In this document: positions 54,497 to 62,922 of the stretch, piece by piece
Layout of the letters: every line of letters begins with the position of its first letter
How positions within the stretch are numbered: position 1 is the first letter of the stretch
DNA from: Pedobacter aquae
GTDB lineage: Bacteria > Bacteroidota > Bacteroidia > Sphingobacteriales > Sphingobacteriaceae
Direction of reading: 5' to 3'
Assembly: GCF_008195825.1 (NCBI RefSeq)
Contig: NZ_CP043329.1
Span: 1,178,001-1,242,000 of the forward strand
DNA length: 64,000 bases
Notes under the pieces: model-generated
What the model saw: only the letters and a program-made list of their open reading frames with translations
What the model was told of the DNA's origin: nothing
Databases searched by the model: none
Program-made: the position numbers and the translations under genes

Positions 54497-55264
54497 TTAA
54501 ACCACAAATTTTTCGGTAAGATATTTCCAGTACCTTTTAGGTACGTGTTGAATATGTAATCGGGAATTTTTTCTAGCTTGAATGGTTGTTTTCTTAAAAT
54601 AAGTTTGCCATAAATGTTGATATAGTTTTTCATCCTTAACCAACATCTCTAAACCTTCTTGTTTGTTTAAATGGTTAGCAAACTTCATTTCTACCAATTC
54701 AACCTTATGTAAATCATAATAAATACCATAAGTTCTTTTATGGTCAAAAATCATCCATTTTTGGTCTTGATAGCGGTCTTTAAAATGTTTTGCAATAACC
54801 GGTAAAACGTTAAAATCTGGTTCTATTTCGGCATAATAAATACCATCTAAGGTTAACCTAAAACGTACAAAAGCTTCCATCCTATGCTTCTCGCGATGCA
54901 CCATTTGCTCATATTGAGATAATTTTAAAACCGAAGGATGAGAAAAATCCTGTATGATTTTTCGTTGTGGATGATCTAGTGCATACTGCACAACCGCCCA
55001 TAAATGTGTTTCTATATCTTCATCTTCTGATAAAAAAGTGTATAACATCCGGTGTAAACCTAAATCTCCAATGAGAGATTTTAATTTCTGATATACCCTT
55101 TCTGCCTTAGGTGCTTGTGTAAATACTTTTCTTGTTTGGGCAAAAAGCTGCTCGGTTTGTAAAGCCTCTTTTACAATTTTTACTTGTTTTAATTTGAATT
55201 CATAAGCTTCAAAAACTGCGGTTAAGAAGCCTTCAAAAGTATGGTCATACAGTAAAATATTCAT
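54497..55264 (-). CDS. TIGR03915/DUF4130 family protein, partner of the radical SAM protein
   Basis: The 255-residue protein begins MNILLYDHTFEGFLTAVFEA, the hallmark of the DUF4130 family. It continues through ERVYQKLKSLIGDLGLHRML, SHPSVLKLSQYEQMVHREKH and the conserved MEAFVRFR segment. It ends KNSRLHIQHVPKRYWKYLTE. The family is annotated as a probable DNA metabolism protein that always occurs with the radical SAM protein TIGR03916. In many genomes it carries a C-terminal uracil-DNA-glycosylase-like domain; that domain is absent here. The gene overlaps the stop of the radical SAM gene by 1 bp, so the two are translationally coupled. Confidence 0.85.
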   Translation of the reverse strand: MNILLYDHTFEGFLTAVFEAYEFKLKQVKIVKEALQTEQLFAQTRKVFTQAPKAERVYQKLKSLIGDLGLHRMLYTFLSEDEDIETHLWAVVQYALDHPQRKIIQDFSHPSVLKLSQYEQMVHREKHRMEAFVRFRLTLDGIYYAEIEPDFNVLPVIAKHFKDRYQDQKWMIFDHKRTYGIYYDLHKVELVEMKFANHLNKQEGLEMLVKDEKLYQHLWQTYFKKTTIQARKNSRLHIQHVPKRYWKYLTEKFVV

Positions 55265-56523
55265 CAGAATAAAGCTAATTGAGCGTTATATTGGTCTTGA
55301 TACTTACTTTTAGTATTACCTAAAATAAATTGTTTTAAATTACTGCTATTCAAAAACTTAAGATTACCGAAATGTATTCCGTAGGTAATAAAGTATTTGG
55401 CTCTGTTAAGGGCTACACCTAACTTTTTTAAATGATTTTCATTTAACTGACTAAAGCGTCTGGCTTCAATAATTTTCCAAGCAGATTTTACGCCAATACC
55501 TGGTACTCTTAAAATCATCTCAAAATCTGCTTTTTGAATATCTATAGGAAAAATCTGCTGATTTCTTAGCGCCCAACTCAATTTAGGGTCAACATCTAAA
55601 TCTAAAAAAGGTAAGTTTGGGTCTAGTATTTCATCGGCTTTAAAGCCATAAAAACGCATTAACCAATCTGCCTGATAAAGTCTGTTTTCTCTTACCATAG
55701 GTACTTTACTTTGCAAAGAAGGTAAACGAGCATCATCGGCGATGGGAACATAGCCAGAATAATAAACCCTTTTCAGCTGGTAGTTTTTATAAAATGAATC
55801 GGCGGTTTGGATGATTTCTAAATCGTTCTCTTGTGTAGCACCTATAATAAGTTGCGTACTTTGCCCAGCAGGAGCAAATTTAGGTGTATTCCTGAAAAGC
55901 TTTTTTTCTTCTTTAAAAAGAATGATTTCGTTTTTAACATAATTCATGGGCTTTATCATGTCTTCCCTATTTTTGTCAGGCGCTAAAAGCTTTAATCCTT
56001 TTTCTGTAGGAAGTTCTAGATTAATGCTTAATCTATCAGCATAAAGTCCGGCTTCTTTCATCAACTCATCAGAAGCGCCAGGAATACTCTTTAGGTGGAT
56101 ATAACCATTGAAATTTTCTTCTAAACGGAGTTTTTTAGCTACTAAAACCAATCGTTCCATCGTAAAATCGGCATCTTTAAATATGCCTGAGCTCAGAAAT
56201 AAACCTTCTATATAGTTTCTTCTGTAAAAGTTTATGGTTAAATCAACAACTTCTTGAACGGTAAAAGCGGCTCTTTTAATATCGTTACTTTTACGAGTTA
56301 CGCAATAAGCACAATCGTAAATGCAATGGTTGGTTAGTAAAATTTTGAGCAAAGAAACGCATCGTCCATCTTCTGTGTAAGAATGGCAAATACCCATTCC
56401 GGTAGAATTTCCTAAACCTTTTTTTTGATTATTTCTTTTGGCACCACTGGATGAGCAGGAAACATCATATTTAGCCGCATCAGCCAGAATTTCTAATTTT
56501 TCTGTTATCCTATCAAAATTCAT
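55264..56523 (-). CDS. Putative DNA modification/repair radical SAM protein (TIGR03916)
   Basis: From ATG 56523 the protein has 419 residues; an in-frame TTG two codons upstream is less likely. The [4Fe-4S]/SAM motif is C67-IYD-C71-AY-C74, with further conserved-looking Cys23, Cys46 and Cys55. Parts typical of the family are LADAAKYDVSCSSSGAKRNN, FLSSGIFKDADFTMERL, HLKSIPGASDELMKEAGLYA, NLELPTEKGLKLLAPDK and KFAPAGQSTQLIIGATQEND. A helix-hairpin-helix (ILRVPGIGVKSAWKI, near 340) near the C-terminus suggests DNA binding. Its chemistry is unknown. The promoter lies inside a twin palindrome. Confidence 0.88.
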   Translation of the reverse strand: MNFDRITEKLEILADAAKYDVSCSSSGAKRNNQKKGLGNSTGMGICHSYTEDGRCVSLLKILLTNHCIYDCAYCVTRKSNDIKRAAFTVQEVVDLTINFYRRNYIEGLFLSSGIFKDADFTMERLVLVAKKLRLEENFNGYIHLKSIPGASDELMKEAGLYADRLSINLELPTEKGLKLLAPDKNREDMIKPMNYVKNEIILFKEEKKLFRNTPKFAPAGQSTQLIIGATQENDLEIIQTADSFYKNYQLKRVYYSGYVPIADDARLPSLQSKVPMVRENRLYQADWLMRFYGFKADEILDPNLPFLDLDVDPKLSWALRNQQIFPIDIQKADFEMILRVPGIGVKSAWKIIEARRFSQLNENHLKKLGVALNRAKYFITYGIHFGNLKFLNSSNLKQFILGNTKSKYQDQYNAQLALF

Positions 56524-56526
56524 AAT

Positions 56527-56534
56527 CAAATTTA
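56527..56534 (-). promoter_or_regulatory. -7 promoter box of the radical SAM gene
   Basis: The minus strand reads TAAATTTG, an exact TAnnTTTG match. It ends 3 nt before the ATG at 56523, so the transcript would be leaderless or nearly so. The box overlaps the inner arm of the 27-bp palindrome. Confidence 0.45.
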
Positions 56535-56574
56535 CTAAAATATTTAGTAAATTTTAAACTAAAAATTTTAGTTT
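56528..56574. promoter_or_regulatory. Twin palindromic operator before the radical SAM gene
   Basis: Two perfect palindromes lie side by side: 56528-56554 (12-bp arms, ATA spacer) and 56556-56574 (9-bp arms, A centre). Both contain ACTAAA-N3-TTTAGT, with centres 24 bp apart. They span the -7 box and the region where the -33 element should be, an arrangement expected for repression by a dimeric regulator binding twice. The regulator is not identified. Confidence 0.6.
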
Positions 56575-57446
56575 TATTTCTGAATTCTGATGGTATAATC
56601 TTTTATAGTTTCTTTAGGTTGGCCCAATTCATCCCATGTGAATTGAGAGACAAATTTTTCCTCATACTTGTTAAGCGCCTCTAAAATATGGTAGATATAA
56701 TTGATTTTATTTGAAAATTTACCCATAAACTTTAGCACACCAATTGGCGTTTTAAATACGTTTAAACGTTTCCTTTTATAGTTATCGATAAAAATTCTTA
56801 CTGCCTCTTCTGGATAATAAGCTTCTGGACCTTGAACGTTGTATTCTCTATTTTCATCAGTTAAAACCTCAAAAGATTTGGCAACTTGTTTACCATAATC
56901 GGCACCAGAAATCCAATACATTTTAGCTTCTGCTTTGCCTGCTAAATTCATCTGATTACCATTCATGAAGCTACCTTTATCAAAGTTCTCCATGAAACTG
57001 CTTGGGTAAAAAATGGTATAAGGAATTTTGCTGCTTTTAAGAATTTGAACGGCTTTTTGTTTAACATCAAAAACCCACCAATTGAAATTATTTTGCCCTT
57101 GATAATCTTTAACCAAAGAAGATAAATAAGTAATTCTTTGGATGTTATTTTCTTTTGCCGCTTCTATTAAATTTAGCAAACCAGTTGTTTCTGGCATGAA
57201 ATCTTTAGGTTTAGCGTGTTGCGGAATATGAAGATTTAAATAAACAGCCTCTTGCCCTTTTAAGGCTTGAGATAAGGTAGTTCTAGAAGCTAAATCGGCA
57301 AAAACGATGCTAGCTTGAGGAAATAATTCCTTAGCTTTTTTAATATTTCTGGCTAGAATGGTTACCTCGAAACCAGCTTTTATCAACTCATCTGTAACTG
57401 GTTTTCCTAGCATACCAGTAGCACCCAACACCGCTATTTTCTTCAT
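56574..57446 (-). CDS. NmrA-like NAD(P)-binding protein
   Basis: The 290-residue Rossmann-fold protein starts MKKIAVLGATGMLGKPVTDE, with the nucleotide-binding GATGMLG (8-14). It continues with VTILARNIKKAKELF, ITYLSSLVKDY and PYTIFYPSSFMENF. It belongs to the atypical short-chain dehydrogenase (NmrA/SDR-a5) group, which includes redox sensors and quinone reductases; there is no full SDR YxxxK motif. Its start overlaps the stop of the DsbA-like gene by 4 bp, so the two are co-translated. Confidence 0.85.
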   Translation of the reverse strand: MKKIAVLGATGMLGKPVTDELIKAGFEVTILARNIKKAKELFPQASIVFADLASRTTLSQALKGQEAVYLNLHIPQHAKPKDFMPETTGLLNLIEAAKENNIQRITYLSSLVKDYQGQNNFNWWVFDVKQKAVQILKSSKIPYTIFYPSSFMENFDKGSFMNGNQMNLAGKAEAKMYWISGADYGKQVAKSFEVLTDENREYNVQGPEAYYPEEAVRIFIDNYKRKRLNVFKTPIGVLKFMGKFSNKINYIYHILEALNKYEEKFVSQFTWDELGQPKETIKDYTIRIQK

Positions 57447-58093
57447 AGAGCCATCTCTTTTAATACATTCTGAACACGTAATTCCATAGTTTCTAGGTTA
57501 GCGTATCCTTTAGCTATCATATAAAATTTAAGCTCGCCAGTTCTGATAAATGCTGCCGGATAGCCCGTAACCTGCAACTGTCTTGCTAAGGCAAAATCAT
57601 AATAGGCAGCTTGTTTAAATTCTTCCTGATTAAGTTTGCTTATAAACTCATCAACAGGAATTTGATATTTTTCTGCTAAATAAACATAGCTATCATCTTT
57701 ACTTAAATCTAAACCATGAACATAAATGGCAGATTGTAAATCGTGAGCAAACAAAATAGCCTTTTCTGGAAAATAAGATTTAAAAACAGCTAGTGCTATC
57801 GCCGGTTTTTCTGAACTTAAGAATAAATCTCCTTTCTGCAATTCGGCCAAGAAAGCTTCGCCAAACTTAACACCTGTAGTGTTTTCAACATCTTTATAAG
57901 CTGTTTTAATGTAAGGAGCCACATCATTAATAGTACCTTCACGTTCGCCCATCATCATGCCACCAGATAAAACTTCGAAATCAAATTTATCGGCATAATT
58001 TTCAAAAAGACTTTTCATAACCGGACTAAAACCATAGCACCAGCCACAAATAGCATCGTAAACATAAATGATAGAAGGCTTCTTATTTTCCAT
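57443..58093 (-). CDS. DsbA family thiol-disulfide oxidoreductase (FrnE-like)
   Basis: Started at ATG 58093 the protein has 216 residues. The active site is C16-GW-C19 (YVYDAICGWCYGFSP) and the cis-Pro loop is QVTGYPAAFI, with a helical insertion between: a cytoplasmic DsbA-fold protein with no signal peptide. A longer frame from TTG 58123 would add ten residues but contains the -7 box TAGCTTTG (58099-58106), so the ATG is preferred. Its role is probably thiol redox control together with the NmrA-like partner. Confidence 0.85.
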   Translation of the reverse strand: MENKKPSIIYVYDAICGWCYGFSPVMKSLFENYADKFDFEVLSGGMMMGEREGTINDVAPYIKTAYKDVENTTGVKFGEAFLAELQKGDLFLSSEKPAIALAVFKSYFPEKAILFAHDLQSAIYVHGLDLSKDDSYVYLAEKYQIPVDEFISKLNQEEFKQAAYYDFALARQLQVTGYPAAFIRTGELKFYMIAKGYANLETMELRVQNVLKEMAL

Positions 58094-58098
58094 AAAAA

Positions 58099-58106
58099 CA
58101 AAGCTA
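58099..58106 (-). promoter_or_regulatory. -7 promoter box of the DsbA-like gene
   Basis: The minus strand reads TAGCTTTG, an exact TAnnTTTG match, ending 5 nt before ATG 58093. A TTTG about 14 nt further upstream is closer than the usual -33 spacing. Confidence 0.35.
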
Positions 58107-58156
58107 AAGGAAAGCTTTTTCAAAAGTGTTTATGGATAGTCAAATTAGACTTTGAA

Positions 58157-58639
58157 TTATAAAGTCATCGTCATTTTTAAAATTGGATAGCTTTGATTTT
58201 TGTAAGTGATGCTAAAATCATTATCTATAAAATGAAAACCATATTTAAGATAACATTGTGCCGCCACTTCGTTGTTAGAGAGCAAGTATAAGTCTATACG
58301 CTTAATTCCAAGCTCTAGTTTAGCTTCATTAATCAATAAAGTTATCAATTGTTTACCTAAACCTTTTCCTCTATTTTGGCTTTCGCCGATGAGTAAATGC
58401 CCTAAACGAGCAGACTCATTTTCTTGTGGAATAACTTCGCCATAAGCTATGGGCTGGTTTTCATCATCAATACCTAAATAAATAAGCCTTTCGGGATGCT
58501 TTTGTATATAGCTTAACATTTGTTCTCGCGTAAGCGGATATTGGAAAGCTATACCTGCAAATTTGAGTAAGGTATCTTCATCTTTCATCCAATTTGTTAA
58601 AATTGGGATATATTGTTCTTCAAAAGGAATGAGTTTCAT
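58157..58639 (-). CDS. GNAT family N-acetyltransferase
   Basis: The 160-residue GCN5-related acetyltransferase has the acetyl-CoA motif A region GHLLIGESQNRGKGLGKQLI and the following LELGIKRIDLYLLSNNEVAA / CYLKYGFHF motif B. The N-terminus (MKLIPFEEQYIPILTNWMKD) resembles the RimJ/RimL-type subgroup. The acceptor substrate is unknown. It is isolated from bioB by a terminator and probably has its own promoter in the region after it. Confidence 0.88.
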   Translation of the reverse strand: MKLIPFEEQYIPILTNWMKDEDTLLKFAGIAFQYPLTREQMLSYIQKHPERLIYLGIDDENQPIAYGEVIPQENESARLGHLLIGESQNRGKGLGKQLITLLINEAKLELGIKRIDLYLLSNNEVAAQCYLKYGFHFIDNDFSITYKNQSYPILKMTMTL

Positions 58640-58644
58640 CTTTA

Positions 58645-58675
58645 AACAAAAAAGGACAATCCCAAAAGATTGCCC
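58645..58675 (-). terminator. Terminator of bioB
   Basis: On the minus strand the stem gggcaatc / gattgtcc (one G-U pair) with a 6-nt loop is followed by TTTTTTGTTT. It lies 24 bp past the bioB stop. Confidence 0.88.
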
Positions 58676-58698
58676 TATTCAAATAATTTATGTGTTGA

Positions 58699-59694
58699 TT
58701 AAGCAGTTACTTCTTCTGCTTTTTGATTTGGTTTGCCATTTTTAAAAGCTTTTCTAGGCGTTAAACCTAAAAGCTCAAACATAGCCATATCATCTTTAAA
58801 ATCTGGATTTGGGGTGGTTAACAATTTATCACCAGCAAAAATAGAGTTTGCACCAGCCATAAAGCATAAAGCTTGTTCTATGGTGCTCATTTCTGTTCTT
58901 CCGGCAGATAATCTTACGCAAGTTTTTGGCATGGTAATACGGGCCGTTGCTATCATACGAACCATATCCCAAATAGGAACACGAGGTTGATTTTCTAAAG
59001 GTGTACCTTTTACCGGAACCAAAGCGTTCACCGGAACAGATTCTGGATGCTGAGGCATATTAGCCAAAACACGCAGCATAGAAACCCTATCGTTAACAGT
59101 TTCTCCTAAACCTATAATTCCACCACTACAAACCGTTAATTTTGCTTTACGAACGTTTTCTATGGTTTGTAAACGATCATCATAAGTACGGGTACTGATG
59201 ATTCTCTTATAATCTTCTTCTGAAGTATCTAAATTATGATTGTAGGCATATAAACCAGCATCAGCAAGTCTTTGTGCTTGGTCTGCATTTAGCATCCCTA
59301 AAGTACAGCAAACCTCCATATCCATTTCGTTTACAGCCTTTACCATATCAATAACCTTATCAAAATCGCGGTTATCACGTACTTCTCTCCAAGCTGCACC
59401 CATACATAAACGAGAAGCACCACCGTCTTTAGCTTTTTTAGCGGCATCTAATACTTCATCTACCTTCATCATGGCATGCACATCAACATCTGTATGGTAA
59501 CGGGCTGCTTGTGGGCAATAAGAACAATCTTCTGGGCAACCGCCAGTTTTAATAGATATTAAAGAACTGATTTGTACTTCTGAATAGTCTTTATTAGCTC
59601 TATGAATGGTAGCAGCTTCATACACTAAATCTAAAAATGGTCTATTATAAATTTCTAAAATCTCTTCTTTTGTCCAGTTATGTTTTGTTTGCAT
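58699..59694 (-). CDS. bioB: Biotin synthase
   Basis: The radical SAM enzyme inserts sulfur into dethiobiotin. I use ATG 59694 (331 residues, MQTKHNWTKEEILEIYNRPF), since the frame from 59715 adds seven residues not typical of the family. The [4Fe-4S] ligands are C53, C57 and C60 in GGCPEDCSYCPQ. Conserved CMGAAWREVRDN, YNHNLDTSEEDY and CSGGIIGLGE follow; the [2Fe-2S] ligands include the Cys in the CCTLG segment and Arg in RLSAGRTEMS. It is alone, with no other bio gene in the window. Confidence 0.95.
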   Translation of the reverse strand: MQTKHNWTKEEILEIYNRPFLDLVYEAATIHRANKDYSEVQISSLISIKTGGCPEDCSYCPQAARYHTDVDVHAMMKVDEVLDAAKKAKDGGASRLCMGAAWREVRDNRDFDKVIDMVKAVNEMDMEVCCTLGMLNADQAQRLADAGLYAYNHNLDTSEEDYKRIISTRTYDDRLQTIENVRKAKLTVCSGGIIGLGETVNDRVSMLRVLANMPQHPESVPVNALVPVKGTPLENQPRVPIWDMVRMIATARITMPKTCVRLSAGRTEMSTIEQALCFMAGANSIFAGDKLLTTPNPDFKDDMAMFELLGLTPRKAFKNGKPNQKAEEVTA

Positions 59695-59753
59695 GATTTG
59701 TAATTTTTTGAGCATTGACTATTGCTAAAAGAGCATAGCCAAATTTGCTACAA

Positions 59754-61103
59754 TTATAGTAATAATTTTGAGGCTAAGCCTAATAAAAGCAAGAATCCGA
59801 AAACATCGGTAAAGGTGGTAATGATGATGGATGAAGCAATTGCAGGGTCTATACCAACACGTTTTAAAACCAACGGTATGGATGAGCCTGCTAGGCCAGC
59901 TATCATTAAATTACCTGCCATAGCTATGAAAATTACCAAGCCTAATAATGGATTTGAATCATAAAAAAGTGCTGCCATAAAGACAATTAAGCCTATGATG
60001 GCTCCGTTTACTAAACCCACGGTAAACTCCTTTATTACAGTACGATAAGCCTGATTATCTGATAAATCACTTAAAGTAATTCTTCTTACGGTTACAGCTA
60101 AAGCTTGGGTTGCTGCATTACCACCCATACCGGCAATAATGGTCATGTAAGCAGGTAAGATTAAAATATGGGTGATGGTAGGTTCAAAATATCTAATCAC
60201 AGAGGAAGCTAAAAATGCCGTTACAAGATTAATAACCAACCAAGGTAACCTAGATTTTACAGCTGCTTGCCAATTACCACTTAATTCCTCATCTTCAGAA
60301 ACTCCGGATATTTTCAACATATCCTCGGTATTTTCTTCTTCTAAAACATCAATAACATCATCAAAAGTAACTCTTCCCAAAAGTTTCAAATGATCATCCA
60401 CTACAGGGATACTGGTAAGATTGTATTGAGAGATTAAATCGGCAACTTCCTCTTGGTCTACCTGGGCTTTAACATATATAAAGTCTTCATTAATTAAATC
60501 GGCAACTTTAACACTTGCTTTTGCTTTGATAAGGTTTTTTAAAGAAATGATACCTTTTAGTGTATCAGATTCATCAACAACATAAACGGTATAAAACTCT
60601 TCTATTTCTTCGCTTTGTTGAATAATTTCATCAATAGCCTGCTTTTTAGACATATTAGCGTATATCTTTATCAGCTGGGTATTCATCAAACCACCGGCAG
60701 AGTCTTCTTTATAGCTTAATAAGTTACGGATGTTTGATGCGTCTTCAGTATCTAAATCCTGAAGAATTTCTTGTTGATCTTCTTCATCAAGCTGGGCAAT
60801 GATATCTGTTGCATCATCATAATCAAGTTCTTCAACAATTTCTTGTCTCCGTTCTGGATCTAGTTCTAGTAAAAGTTCTTCTGGGTGAGCCTCAAAATCC
60901 ATTTCAGAAAGTACTTCTGAAGCGGTTTCTGCGGGTAATAAATTGATGATTCGCTTTTGCGATTCTAAAGGGATTTTACTGAAAAGGATAGCAATTTCTG
61001 ATGCGTGATATTCCCCTAAAAGCTTAACTAACTCCTCCTCATCGCCTTCTAAAGCTTGTTTTAGTTTTAAAACGTCGGTTTTATCAATTTCAAATGATTG
61101 CAT
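59754..61103 (-). CDS. mgtE: Magnesium transporter MgtE
   Basis: The 449-residue protein has a superhelical N domain (about 1-130: EYHASEIAILFSKIPLESQK, MDFEAHPEELLLELDPE), two CBS domains (about 135-255) and a C-terminal membrane domain of five helices (about 285-449). The pore region includes MGGNAATQALAVTVRRI and GLAGSSIPLVLKRVGIDPA, both strongly conserved. It forms an Mg2+-gated channel. The neighbour upstream is corA, so two unrelated Mg2+ uptake systems lie side by side. Confidence 0.94.
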   Translation of the reverse strand: MQSFEIDKTDVLKLKQALEGDEEELVKLLGEYHASEIAILFSKIPLESQKRIINLLPAETASEVLSEMDFEAHPEELLLELDPERRQEIVEELDYDDATDIIAQLDEEDQQEILQDLDTEDASNIRNLLSYKEDSAGGLMNTQLIKIYANMSKKQAIDEIIQQSEEIEEFYTVYVVDESDTLKGIISLKNLIKAKASVKVADLINEDFIYVKAQVDQEEVADLISQYNLTSIPVVDDHLKLLGRVTFDDVIDVLEEENTEDMLKISGVSEDEELSGNWQAAVKSRLPWLVINLVTAFLASSVIRYFEPTITHILILPAYMTIIAGMGGNAATQALAVTVRRITLSDLSDNQAYRTVIKEFTVGLVNGAIIGLIVFMAALFYDSNPLLGLVIFIAMAGNLMIAGLAGSSIPLVLKRVGIDPAIASSIIITTFTDVFGFLLLLGLASKLLL

Positions 61104-61142
61104 CTTTGCGAATTTAAGCTAAAAATCCTCAATTCGGTATTT

Positions 61143-62269
61143 TTAATCTTTAAACCATCCCTTTTTACCAAAATACCATAATTGCCCAATAACGATGATG
61201 AGCATCACCACACAAACTATGATATAACCGTTTGGCATATATAATTCTGGCATGTTGTAGGGTAATATTTCTCCGGTTTTAGGGTCTTGGTAAGAAAAAT
61301 TCATCCCATAAATACCAACAATAAAGGTTAAAGGGATAAATAACGATGAAATGATGGTTAAGAATTTCATCACTTCATTCATCTTATTACTCATTAAAGA
61401 CAGATAAACATCCATTAAACTTATGGAGGTTTCTTTATAAGATTCTATCAAATCTATAATCTGAACGCTATGGTCATAAGCATCTTTAAAGAAAACGGTA
61501 ACCTCTGGATGAATAATATGGGTTGGCTTTTTTAGAATTTCTATTAATTTATCTCTTTCAGGCCAGGCCGCTCTCCTCATGGCTATCATGATTTTTTAAC
61601 ACCCAAAATCCTGTACATTAATAATTTATGAGGCCTTTGATAAAGATGCTCTTCAACAATTTCTAACTCATCTCCTAACCTATTAACGATGGTAAAATAA
61701 TGGTCTATAACGGTATCCATTAAAGCATAAAGCAAATAAGAAGGCCCGAGAGATCGTAAATTACCGCCTGCTTTAGTTTTAAGTCTTACTCTTACAGGTT
61801 CTAAAACATCTTGATAATCTTCTTGAAAGGTGATTAAGGTATCTTTAAAAATGAGGAAAGATAATTGTTCATTACGCATAACCAAGCCGCTATCTAGTTC
61901 AAGCATTCTGCTGGTAATGAACATATAATCCTCATAATCATCGCATTTTGGCCTTTGGTAAGTATTTACAATATCTTCCATTACTAAAGAATTGATGTTG
62001 TAATACTCTTGAACTTGGTTTAAAACTTCTTGCGAGCCTAGGCCTTTAATATCTATCCAATAAAAGTTGTTTGGATACTCTTGAATAAATTTAAAAGCTT
62101 CTTCTATTTGTTGTGTTTCAAATTCTTTAATCTGATTTTGATGATATGCATACACCACAATTTTACTGGTTAAAGCATTTTCTGTAATTACAAACGTACC
62201 TGGTACTTCGCCAGGTTTACTTCTACGTTGTTTAGCTTTAATATTAAAAAATTGTGGTGTTTTTACCAT
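61143..62269 (-). pseudogene. corA: Magnesium/cobalt transporter CorA, one apparent frameshift
   Basis: Two frames (61586-62269 and 61143-61589) together encode one CorA of about 375 residues. The cytoplasmic domain includes YWIDIKGLGSQEVLNQVQEY and MEDIVNTYQRPKCDDYEDYM; the pore carries the GMN motif (GIYGMNF) between two C-terminal helices, ending KKGWFKD. The first frame stops at VKKS just where VKKIMIAMRRAAWP is expected; one missing base in the run at 61592-61597 explains this. It lies 1 bp after wbqC on the same strand and 39 bp before mgtE. Confidence 0.88.
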
Positions 62270-62270
62270 T

Positions 62271-62882
62271 TTAAAGATGTTTTATAGCCTGCGGACCTTG
62301 ATTAAATAATAAATCAACAATACTTAAATTAGGTATAAAATTGTACTTATCTTCAAAAACCTGATAATATTTTTTAGGCTGATAGTTACTTGTTATTTTA
62401 GGATGAATACCGCTTCTAAAATCTTTTAACTGTGGATATTCTGCTTGGTAACTTTCAGTAAAATTTAAAGCTAGGTTTTGCTTCAAAAGCTTCAAAATGG
62501 TATTTAAGAGCTCTAAATTATAATCAAACAGAAAATCAAATTTCTGATGATAAAATGGCGCAAAAGCATCTTCATAAAACTCGAAATAAGCAGAACTTCT
62601 GTAAGATGCTTGTAAACTCATCCAATGTATACGTTGCCAATTAGCGTCATAACTAATTTTAACATCTTTTACGGAAGTATGTAATTTAGACCCTTTTAAC
62701 ACCGGGACTGTAATACTTAAAGCACCATTAGCGCCATAAATACTTGCTCTATTTCTGTAAGTTTGTTTAGGGAAATGCTCGTTTTTATCAATTAAGATTG
62801 TTTCATTTTTAAAGTTTAATAGCTCTTTAAAAAATTCTATAGGTGGTAAATAAAGTAAAGGAAATATTGCACCAGATTCCAT
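62271..62882 (-). CDS. WbqC-like family protein
   Basis: The 203-residue protein fits the WbqC family: PLLYLPPIEFFKELLNFK, EHFPKQTYRNRASIYGANGA, LSITVPVLKG and NWQRIHWMSLQASYRSSAYF. WbqC was named from an O-antigen cluster, but the family's enzymatic role is not established. It begins about 40 bp from the divergent acyltransferase gene and is followed after 1 bp by corA, so it is the first gene of a minus-strand unit. Confidence 0.85.
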   Translation of the reverse strand: MESGAIFPLLYLPPIEFFKELLNFKNETILIDKNEHFPKQTYRNRASIYGANGALSITVPVLKGSKLHTSVKDVKISYDANWQRIHWMSLQASYRSSAYFEFYEDAFAPFYHQKFDFLFDYNLELLNTILKLLKQNLALNFTESYQAEYPQLKDFRSGIHPKITSNYQPKKYYQVFEDKYNFIPNLSIVDLLFNQGPQAIKHL

Positions 62883-62893
62883 TTCAAAATATT

Positions 62894-62901
62894 TATGTTT
62901 G
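62894..62901 (+). promoter_or_regulatory. -7 promoter box of the acyltransferase gene
   Basis: TATGTTTG matches TAnnTTTG exactly, 21 nt before ATG 62923. It contains the upstream in-frame TTG (62899), arguing against that codon as a start. Confidence 0.55.
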
Positions 62902-62922
62902 CAATTAAAACCAACGAAAATA

